This document shows positions 25,903-32,510 of a stretch of DNA of 64,000 bases, piece after piece. The notes under the pieces are model-generated. The model had not been told where the DNA came from and made no database searches. It saw only the letters and a program-made list of their open reading frames with translations. A program made the position numbers and the translations under genes. The stretch is from JBGPLJ01 sp035644395 (GTDB lineage: Bacteria; Pseudomonadota; Gammaproteobacteria; Steroidobacterales; Steroidobacteraceae). Within the stretch, counting starts at the first letter, position 1, and each line of letters starts with the position of its first letter. The DNA lies in the NCBI GenBank assembly GCA_035644395.1, contig DASQOR010000031.1, forward strand, positions 43,113-107,112, given 5' to 3'.

Positions 25903-27318
25903 ATGGACAAAGACATAACTGCCTTGCAGGTCTTGTTCACAGAGACCTACTACTGGATCACCGTCGTCATGATGTTCCTGATCCACGCAGGCTTTTGCAT
26001 GTACGAGGTCGGTGTATCCCGGCGCAAGAATCACATGAAGACGTTGATGAAGAACGTCATGGTGATTCCGACCGTCGGCGTTACGTTCTACCTCTTCGGC
26101 TGGTGGCTGTACTCAGCCATGGTCAACGGCCCCGGCATCACCGGTGGTCTCGTGCCGTCGCACTTCGCCGAACCCTGGAACGAGCTGATGGCGGCGCACA
26201 TGGGCGGAAAGCCGCACGGCGCAGACCTCAGCGCCGCCGACACCGCGCTCTGGGCGCGCTTGAACGGCGTCTTCTGGGCCGCGTTCCTGCTGTTCTCCTG
26301 GACGACCGCATCCATCGTTTCCGGCTCGATCATCGAGCGCGTGAAGTCGGGCGCGTTCTGGCTGATCGCGGTCATGCTGGGCTCCGTCACCTGGATCATC
26401 GACGCCGCCTGGGGCTGGCACCCGGCCGGCTGGATGGTGAAGATCCTCGGCTACCACGATGCGTACGCGTCGGGTGTCGTGCACGCGATCGCCGGTGGAA
26501 CCTGTCTCGCGGTGCTCCTGAATCTCGGACCGCGCATCGGGAAATTCAAACCCGACGGCACGCCGCGCAACATCCCGCCGCAGAATCCCTGGCTGGTGTG
26601 CATCGGGCTCTTCCTGATCTACACGGGATTCTGGGGCTTCTACGCGGCCTGCAATATCCCGATCTACGACGTGCAGCCGGGGGACGCGGTCTTCTGGTCG
26701 GCGACCAATATCTATCTGCAGCCGACGACGCTCTCCGCGATCACCTTCAACTTCATCATGGCGCTCTGCGGCGGCCTGATGGCGGGCTACATCATCTCGA
26801 AGGGCGACGCGTACTGGACGTTGTCCTGCGGCCTGTCGGGTGTCATCGCGACCTCCGCCGGCAATGACCTCTACCATCCGATCCAGGCCTTCCTGATCAG
26901 CGCGATCATCATGGTGATCATCTACAAGATGCACTACTGGGTGGAGCGCAGGTTCAAGCTCGACGACGCGGTCGGCGCGGTCGCTGTCCACGGCTACTCG
27001 GGCTTCCTTGGGGTCGTGGCCGCGGGCTTCGTCCTCTGGGGCTATCCATCGTCACCGGACGCGTTGCTGGGCCATGCCGAACCCTGGGCCCGCATCACAC
27101 CCTGGGGGCAATTGGCGGGTGCCGTGATCATGTTCTGGGTCCTCGGGTTCATTCCGGGGTATATCCTGTCGTGGATCCTGAACAAGTTCGGGCTGCTGCG
27201 CGTACCGCGCGAAGTGGAGCTTGCGGGACTCGATCACGCCGCCATGGCCGAGGTCATGCGCGAAGACGACGAAATGCGGGCCGTCCTCGCGCAGGAAGCG
27301 CGCGCGTCGGCGAAGTAA
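25903..27318 (+). CDS. amt: Amt-family ammonium/methylammonium transporter
   Basis: A 471-residue inner-membrane channel with eleven hydrophobic helices. Both pore histidines of the AmtB twin-His pair can be placed: H194 in SGVVHAIAGGTC and H363 in AVHGYSGFLGV. The first helix, WITVVMMFLIHAGFCMYEVGVSRRKNHMKTLMKN, is related to but divergent from the QAGFALLEAGxVRxKN motif of standard AmtB. Start 25903 has GGGGAG 7 bases upstream. Divergence from AmtB and location between dimethylamine and methylamine genes suggest that it moves methylammonium or recaptures ammonium. No glnK lies beside it, so PII control is not evident. Confidence 0.85.
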   Translation: MDKDITALQVLFTETYYWITVVMMFLIHAGFCMYEVGVSRRKNHMKTLMKNVMVIPTVGVTFYLFGWWLYSAMVNGPGITGGLVPSHFAEPWNELMAAHMGGKPHGADLSAADTALWARLNGVFWAAFLLFSWTTASIVSGSIIERVKSGAFWLIAVMLGSVTWIIDAAWGWHPAGWMVKILGYHDAYASGVVHAIAGGTCLAVLLNLGPRIGKFKPDGTPRNIPPQNPWLVCIGLFLIYTGFWGFYAACNIPIYDVQPGDAVFWSATNIYLQPTTLSAITFNFIMALCGGLMAGYIISKGDAYWTLSCGLSGVIATSAGNDLYHPIQAFLISAIIMVIIYKMHYWVERRFKLDDAVGAVAVHGYSGFLGVVAAGFVLWGYPSSPDALLGHAEPWARITPWGQLAGAVIMFWVLGFIPGYILSWILNKFGLLRVPREVELAGLDHAAMAEVMREDDEMRAVLAQEARASAK

Positions 27319-27336
27319 CACCGAGGAGAATGAACC

Positions 27337-27576
27337 ATGACCAACACAGCGCCGTTTGAAAATTGGGACGGCAACATGTTCGACCTCGGGCCGCTCTATC
27401 CCATGGTGGGAACGGAGGTCACGCTCGTCGTCATTCTGGTGATCTGCTGGATCGGCTGGCACATCCTGCAGATTCGCCAGGAAAACAAGGATTACGAAGA
27501 CGAAGCGCGCAGGCTCCGCGAGGGCGGCAACCTGCAGAAGGCGTTGCAGGACGAGCACACGCTCGAGCGCATGTAG
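27337..27576 (+). CDS. Small single-helix membrane protein paired with amt
   Basis: A 79-residue protein with a strong ribosome site (GAGGAG) 18 bases after amt. An acidic N-terminus (FENWDGNMFDLGPLYPMVG) leads into one hydrophobic helix (TEVTLVVILVICWIGWHIL, about 28-46). A charged amphipathic tail follows (RQENKDYEDEARRLREGGNLQKAL), likely helical. I do not recognise the family. The tail in the cytoplasm could modulate the channel, as GlnK does for AmtB, but this is a guess from position. It ends 6 bases before a REP-like hairpin. Confidence 0.72.
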   Translation: MTNTAPFENWDGNMFDLGPLYPMVGTEVTLVVILVICWIGWHILQIRQENKDYEDEARRLREGGNLQKALQDEHTLERM

Positions 27577-27582
27577 GACGAC

Positions 27583-27611
27583 GGGGTCAGACCTGTTTTG
27601 GGTCTGACCCC
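27583..27611. repeat. REP-like inverted repeat 2, overlapping the mgsC 3' end
   Basis: Arms GGGGTCAGACC (27583-27593) and GGTCTGACCCC (27601-27611) flank the 7-base loop TGTTTTG. It shares the GGGGWCA head with the repeats at 21699 and 38640. It separates the small membrane gene from convergent mgsC. The mgsC stop (TGA, 27587-27589 on the minus strand) and its last codons lie inside it. It could terminate transcription in both directions. Confidence 0.8.
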
Positions 27612-28978
27612 ATTCCCGGAATCCACGACGTGCCGGCGAGCGGCACGCCGGACATCGCGGCCGCTTCGATCGTGAGCGCCGCCAGATCCTCACGTTCCAG
27701 GTGGTGCACGTTCTGCTTGCCGCAGGCGCGCGCGATCATCGTGAGCTCCATGTTCAAGGTCTTCAGATAGTTGCGCACACGTTGCGCGCCAACTTCCGGC
27801 TCCAGGCGCTTCTCGAGAACCGGGTCCTGCGTGGTCACGCCGACGGGACAGCGCCCCGTGTGGCAGTGATGGCAATAACCCGGCGCGGTCCTGAGCTTGC
27901 GGTAGTCCGCGACGGCGGACAGATGTTTGCCGTCCTGTACGTAGCTCTCGGAATTGCAGCCGAGCGCCATCAGCACGCCCTGCCCGATCGCGACCGCATC
28001 TGCACCGAGCGCGAGGGCCTTCGCGACATCGGCACCGGTACGAATGCCGCCGGACACGATGAGCTGCACCTGCTCCTTGACGTTCAATTCCTCGAGCGCC
28101 AGCACTGCCTGGCGTACGGCGGCGAGCGTCGGGATGCCGACGTGTTCGATGAAGGCGAGCTGCGTCGCCGCGGTGCCGCCCTGCATGCCGTCGACGACGA
28201 TCACGTCCGCGCCCGCGTGCACGCAGAGCTTGACGTCGTGAAACACGCGCGTGGCGCCGATCTTCACGTAGATGGGCTTCTCCCAGTCCGTGGCTTCGCG
28301 CAGCTCCTTGATCTTGATCGTGAGGTCGTCGGGCCCCGTCCAGTCAGGATGACGGCTCGCCGAGCGTTGATCGACGCCCTCCGGCAGGGTCCGCATCTTC
28401 GCAACGCGTGGATTGATCTTCTGGCCGAGCAGCATGCCTCCGCCGCCCGGCTTCGCACCCTGCCCGATGACGACCTCGATGGCATCGGCCTTGCGCAGGT
28501 CGTCCGGGTTGAAGCCGTAGCGTGACGGCAGGCATTGATAAATTAGCGTCTTCGACGAGCGGCGCTCCTCCTGCGTCATGCCACCATCGCCCGTCGTCGT
28601 CGACGTGCCGAGCGATGCGGCTGCGCGACCGAGCGCTTCCTTCACGTTCGCCGACAGCGCGCCGAAGCTCATGCCGGCGATCGTGATCGGAATGTCGAGC
28701 TCGATCGGCTTCCTGGCAAAACGTGTCCCGAGCACCGTGCGCGTCGTGCATTTCTCGCGATAACCCTCGAGCGGATAGCGCGAGAGCGATGCGCCGAGGA
28801 ACACGAGATCGTCGAAATGCGGCAGCCGGCGCTTGGCGCCGAGCCCGCGGATCTCATAGAGACCGGTCGCCGCGGCGTGCTGGATGTAGTCGAGCACGTG
28901 GCGGTTGTAGAGCGAGCTCTCCTCGCGTTGCAGCGCCTCGGGAATCGCGGGCGCCTCGATGTGGGGATCGGTGGCCAT
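27587..28978 (-). CDS. mgsC: N-methylglutamate synthase subunit C (FMN glutamate-synthase-like)
   Basis: A 463-residue protein matching the FMN-binding synthase domain of glutamate synthase. It has ITIAGMSFGALSANVKEALGRAA, GKPGGGGML-type phosphate loop sequence (QGAKPGGGGMLLGQKI), VDGMQGGTAATQL, and the iron-sulfur cysteines in YCHHCHTGRCPVG. In the N-methylglutamate pathway MgsC joins methylamine, released by MgsA from gamma-glutamylmethylamide, to 2-oxoglutarate, or transfers methyl-amino groups to glutamate. It is last in an eight-gene operon. Its final residues (GSDPKQV) and stop are encoded by the REP-like repeat, so the native C-terminus has probably been replaced. Confidence 0.85.
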   Translation of the reverse strand: MATDPHIEAPAIPEALQREESSLYNRHVLDYIQHAAATGLYEIRGLGAKRRLPHFDDLVFLGASLSRYPLEGYREKCTTRTVLGTRFARKPIELDIPITIAGMSFGALSANVKEALGRAAASLGTSTTTGDGGMTQEERRSSKTLIYQCLPSRYGFNPDDLRKADAIEVVIGQGAKPGGGGMLLGQKINPRVAKMRTLPEGVDQRSASRHPDWTGPDDLTIKIKELREATDWEKPIYVKIGATRVFHDVKLCVHAGADVIVVDGMQGGTAATQLAFIEHVGIPTLAAVRQAVLALEELNVKEQVQLIVSGGIRTGADVAKALALGADAVAIGQGVLMALGCNSESYVQDGKHLSAVADYRKLRTAPGYCHHCHTGRCPVGVTTQDPVLEKRLEPEVGAQRVRNYLKTLNMELTMIARACGKQNVHHLEREDLAALTIEAAAMSGVPLAGTSWIPGMGSDPKQV

Positions 28979-28980
28979 GT

Positions 28981-29691
28981 TCAGTACTCCTGGTTCGCGT
29001 CCGCGTTCCAGTGATAGAGCTTGCGCGCGGAACCCACGCGCTTGAATTCGCGCGCCGCGTGCTTGAGTCCCGCGGCGCCAAGCAATTGCGTCAGCGTCGC
29101 GACATCATCCGCCGTCATCGGCTGGACTTCGGCATCGGCGCCGAGCGAACGGATGTCGCCGCGCACGTAGAGCACGGCTTCGTAGAGCGAATCGCCGAGG
29201 CCCTCGCCCGCATTGCCGCACACCACGAGATGCCCGGCCTGCGCCATGAATGCCGAGAAGCTGCCGACATCGCCGCCGACCACGATATCGCCACCCTTGA
29301 GCGAGATGCCGCAGCGCAAGCCCGCATCGCCGCGAATCACCAGGAGGCCGCCATGCGCGGAAGCGCCCGCGCCGCCGCTTGCGAAGCCCGCGACGTCGAC
29401 AGTCCCCGACATCATGTTCTCGGCGACGCCGGGGCCGGCGTTGCCCTCGATGATGACGGTCGCCCGCTGGTTCATGCCGGCGGCGTAGTAGCCCGTGTGG
29501 CCGCCGATCTCGATCCGGACGGGCGCATCGACCGCGACCGCGATGCTGTGGGCGCCGTCCGGGTTCTCGACACGCACCGCTGCGACGCCCTTGAGGTCGC
29601 CGTGGAGGAACTGGTTGAGCTCCCGCACCGACTGCCTCCCGAGATCGAACACCACGGGTGCCGCATCCCGCGCGCGCATCACACGGACCAT
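28981..29691 (-). CDS. mgsB: N-methylglutamate synthase subunit B (GXGXG domain)
   Basis: A 236-residue protein made almost wholly of the right-handed beta-helix of the glutamate synthase C-terminal domain. Repeated glycine turns are visible: GGHTGYYAAGMNQRATVIIEGNAGPGVAENMMSG, GGLLVIRGDAGLRCGISLKGGDIVVGGDVGSF, and HLVVCGNAGEGLGDSLYEAVLYVRGD. It scaffolds the ammonia or methylamine tunnel between the amidotransferase and FMN subunits. Its start overlaps mgsA by 13 bases and its stop is 2 bases from mgsC. The three-gene split is the known layout of mgsABC and not of ordinary gltB, where these domains are fused. Confidence 0.86.
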   Translation of the reverse strand: MVRVMRARDAAPVVFDLGRQSVRELNQFLHGDLKGVAAVRVENPDGAHSIAVAVDAPVRIEIGGHTGYYAAGMNQRATVIIEGNAGPGVAENMMSGTVDVAGFASGGAGASAHGGLLVIRGDAGLRCGISLKGGDIVVGGDVGSFSAFMAQAGHLVVCGNAGEGLGDSLYEAVLYVRGDIRSLGADAEVQPMTADDVATLTQLLGAAGLKHAAREFKRVGSARKLYHWNADANQEY

Positions 29692-30572
29692 GAGTACACC
29701 TCGGACGGCTTCGGTTCGAATACCGTGGCGTTGCGCACGTTCGGCAGGTGCGCGAGGGAGCGGAATTCCGACGCGATGGCGACGTACTCATCGGTCTCCG
29801 CGACGACCGCGGGCTTGCAGGCGAAGGGATCGCGCACCAGCGCGAGCTTGTCGTGCGTTCCCATCAGGAACGTGAAGAAGCCGTCGAAGTCCTCGAACGC
29901 GTGATGCAGCGCCTGCTCGAGCGTATCGCCCTCCTGCAGGCGCCAGTGGATGTAGCGGCAAGCGCCTTCCGTGTCGCAGTCGCTCTCGAACGTCGCCCCG
30001 AGTTTTTCGAGCTTGCGCTGCAGGCTCCCGGGATTCGCGAGGGATCCGTTGTGCACCAGGCACCAGTCCTCGCCGGCCGTGTACGGGTGCGCATTCTCCG
30101 GTGTCACCGCGCTTTCGGTCGCCATGCGCGTGTGACCGACGAGATGCGTGCCCTTGAAGGCACCGAAGTCGTAGCGCTCGGCGACTTCGGACGGCAGGCC
30201 GATGTCCTTGTAGAGATCGATGGTGCGGCCCACGCTCAGCACATGAACCGCCGGATAGCGTTCGTGCAACCAGGCACGCACGTCGAGCGGCGGCGATGAA
30301 GTTTTCAGGACGGCGTGATTGGTTTTCACGGTCAGCTTGACCTGCGCGAACTTGCGGCTCGCGCCCTCCTTCAGCTTCGACCAGCTGAAGCCCCGGTCGG
30401 CGCAGTAGAGACTGAACTTGCGCAGCTTCCCCCCAAGCGGCTCGGTGAAGACGGCCATGCCCGACGAATCGGGCCCGCGCTCCGTCATGCCGATGAGCAT
30501 CGGGACCATCCATTCACCGAGGTGCTCGCGCAGCTTCGGCTTCTTCACCAGCAGTCCGACGATTCCACACAT
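29679..30572 (-). CDS. mgsA: N-methylglutamate synthase subunit A (class II amidotransferase)
   Basis: A 297-residue Ntn-type glutamine amidotransferase with Cys2 as the nucleophile in MCGIVGLLVKK. Other active-site pieces are GMTERGPDSSGMAVF, THLVGHTRMATESAVTPENAHPY with the conserved arginine, and CLVHNGSLANPGSL with the oxyanion Asn/Gly. In this pathway it hydrolyses gamma-glutamylmethylamide to release methylamine. It follows gmaS after 25 bases. Sequence alone cannot tell it from a glutamine-using GltB amidotransferase domain, so the call rests on the operon. Confidence 0.86.
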   Translation of the reverse strand: MCGIVGLLVKKPKLREHLGEWMVPMLIGMTERGPDSSGMAVFTEPLGGKLRKFSLYCADRGFSWSKLKEGASRKFAQVKLTVKTNHAVLKTSSPPLDVRAWLHERYPAVHVLSVGRTIDLYKDIGLPSEVAERYDFGAFKGTHLVGHTRMATESAVTPENAHPYTAGEDWCLVHNGSLANPGSLQRKLEKLGATFESDCDTEGACRYIHWRLQEGDTLEQALHHAFEDFDGFFTFLMGTHDKLALVRDPFACKPAVVAETDEYVAIASEFRSLAHLPNVRNATVFEPKPSEVYSWSV

Positions 30573-30597
30573 TGCCGTCTCCCGGGGGTCCTTGTGG

Positions 30598-31932
30598 CTA
30601 GAACATTTCGACGTAGCGCGCCGTTTCCCAGTCGCTCACGTGCCGCGAGTATTCGATCCACTCCATGCGCTTCACCGTGAGGAATTCCTTCGCCAGGTCC
30701 CCGCCGATGCCCGCCTTCACCACCTCGTCCGCCTCGAGCGCGTCGAGCGCCTCGGCGAGGTGTTGCGGCAGCAAGCCGATCTTGCGGCGCTTCAGCTCCT
30801 TCGCCGGCATCTCGTAGAGGTTTTCATTGAGCGGTTCGCCCGGATCGAGACGGCGCTCGATGCCGTCGAGCCCCGCGGCGAGGATCGCCGCGCCCGCGAG
30901 ATAGGGATTTGCCGCGCCGTCCGGCAGCCGCATTTCAATGCGCCCGCCCGGGATCCGCACGCAGGCCGTGCGGTTGTTGTCGCCGTAGGCGATGTACGCA
31001 GGCGCCCAGGTCGCGCCCGAGAGCGATCGGCCGACGACCAGCCGCTTGTAGGAGTTCACGGTCGGCGCACAGATCGCCGTCAGCGCCCTCGCATGCGTGA
31101 GGATGCCGGCGAGGAACTGATAGCCCATCGTCGAGAGGGCAAGGCCCCGCTTGTCGCTCTTGTCGTAGAAAAGGTTCGGCGTCTTCTTGTTGCCCATCGA
31201 GATGTGGAAGTGCGCGCCCGTGCCCGTGCGGTTCGAGAAGGGCTTGGGCATAAAGGAAGCCACCACGCCGTGCTTGCGCGCGATTTCCGACGCCGCCATC
31301 TTGAAGAGCAGGAAATTGTCCGCCGTCTTGAGGACATCCGCATAGGTGAAGTTCACCTCGAACTGGCCGTTGCCGTCTTCGTGATCGATCTGATACACGT
31401 CGACGTCGACGGCGCGCATGCTGGTCGAGATCTCGTCGAGGATGGCGGTCGCGCGCGACAGGCCCTTGTAGTCGTAGCAGGGCTTGTCGAGCGTGTCCGT
31501 GTCATCGAAGGGCGCGTAGCCACCGCTCTCCTTGCGCTTCAGCAGCATGAATTCCGGTTCGATGCCGGCGTACATCGTAAGACCCTTGCTCTCGAGACGT
31601 TTCAGCTGGTTCTTGAGCGCGACGCGCGAGCAATAGGGATAGGGCGCACCGCGCACATGGCCGTCGCAGGCGACGCGCGCGAAGCCCGGCATCCAGGGCA
31701 AGGCACACAGCGTCTTCGGATCGCCGACGCCCATGTAATCCGGGCCGTGCGGCCCCATGCCGAAGCCCCAGAGTGCGAAACCGGCGAAGCCGGCGCCATC
31801 GCCGAGCACCATGTCGTAGTGTTCGACCGGCACGGCTTTCGCCTTGGCCGCCCCGTGGATATCCACGAATTGCGCGAGCACGTAGCGGATCTCGTTGTCG
31901 GCAAACCACTTCTTCGCCTGTTGCGGTGTCAT
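30598..31932 (-). CDS. gmaS: Gamma-glutamylmethylamide synthetase
   Basis: A 444-residue glutamine-synthetase-fold ligase that joins methylamine to glutamate with ATP. Family signatures include VDVYQIDHEDGNGQFEVNFTYADVLKTADN, NRTGTGAHFHISMGN (ATP-site histidine region), the glutamate-binding VNSYKRLVVG, and PGGRIEMRLPDGAANPYLA. Type III-like sequences of this kind, when flanked by mgs and mgd genes, are GmaS and not ammonia-assimilating GlnA. ATG 31932 overlaps the mgdD stop by 4 bases; a frame upstream is discarded because MTPQQAKKWFADNEIRYVLAQFVD is the conserved start. No adenylylation-site evidence was sought. Confidence 0.88.
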   Translation of the reverse strand: MTPQQAKKWFADNEIRYVLAQFVDIHGAAKAKAVPVEHYDMVLGDGAGFAGFALWGFGMGPHGPDYMGVGDPKTLCALPWMPGFARVACDGHVRGAPYPYCSRVALKNQLKRLESKGLTMYAGIEPEFMLLKRKESGGYAPFDDTDTLDKPCYDYKGLSRATAILDEISTSMRAVDVDVYQIDHEDGNGQFEVNFTYADVLKTADNFLLFKMAASEIARKHGVVASFMPKPFSNRTGTGAHFHISMGNKKTPNLFYDKSDKRGLALSTMGYQFLAGILTHARALTAICAPTVNSYKRLVVGRSLSGATWAPAYIAYGDNNRTACVRIPGGRIEMRLPDGAANPYLAGAAILAAGLDGIERRLDPGEPLNENLYEMPAKELKRRKIGLLPQHLAEALDALEADEVVKAGIGGDLAKEFLTVKRMEWIEYSRHVSDWETARYVEMF

Positions 31933-32510
31933 TCTTGTTTCTCCTCGAAAAGCGGGACGGGGGAAGTCAATTCGTCGGCGATCGCCTCGAGCGTCGACTC
32001 GAAATAGTGTCCGAAGCTGGGATCGCACCAGATGGTATACGTCACGCCGGGGCCGTCGCGGCGCGGAATGACAGTCACGCCGACTCCGATCATCGACGTC
32101 AGGACCAGCGGGCCTTGTGCCGCCTGCGCGCCGCGCTCCAGCGCGCGAAAGTCGACGTTACAGGTCTCGACCAGCAGATCATTCGCCCGCGCGCCCCCGA
32201 GCTCAAGGACCCTGTCTTGCCGCAGGACCGGATAGAGCGCCGTGCGACGTTGCGCCGGGTCGAGCAGCGAATGGGCAATCTCATCGATGCGGGCATTGGC
32301 CGGCGACAGGGATTCCACCAGAAACTCGGACGTCGCGAGCCGTGCCACCAGCACGTCGCCCCGCTCGCAACTCCATGAATTCGCGGGCACGGGAATCTCC
32401 AGGCCGAGGTCGCGCAACCAGGCTTCCGCCGCCGGCCCCTTGCAGCCAAAGCGCGGCCGCGCCGAACGATCGGCAAGCGTGACCGAAGCGCGACGGGCCG
32501 TGCTGCTCAT
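31929..32510 (-). CDS. mgdD: N-methylglutamate dehydrogenase subunit D (SoxG-like)
   Basis: A 193-residue protein like the gamma subunit of heterotetrameric sarcosine oxidase, a short GcvT-fold protein. Visible traits are RARPRFGCKGPAAEAWLRDLGLEIP-type N-terminus (SARPRFGCKGPAAEAWL), ANSWSCERGDVLVARLATSEFLVES, and a C-terminal YTIWCDPSFGHYFESTLEAI. It overlaps mgdC and gmaS by 4 bases each. The subunit completes the complex that oxidises N-methylglutamate to glutamate and passes the methyl carbon to tetrahydrofolate. Gamma subunits diverge strongly, so the operon position carries much of the weight. Confidence 0.82.
   Translation of the reverse strand: MSSTARRASVTLADRSARPRFGCKGPAAEAWLRDLGLEIPVPANSWSCERGDVLVARLATSEFLVESLSPANARIDEIAHSLLDPAQRRTALYPVLRQDRVLELGGARANDLLVETCNVDFRALERGAQAAQGPLVLTSMIGVGVTVIPRRDGPGVTYTIWCDPSFGHYFESTLEAIADELTSPVPLFEEKQE

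Noticed and set aside
27587..30572. Naming the three split genes as ordinary glutamate synthase.
   Set aside because: Ordinary GltB is fused and has GltD as partner; here the domains are separate, no gltD is present, and they follow gmaS.
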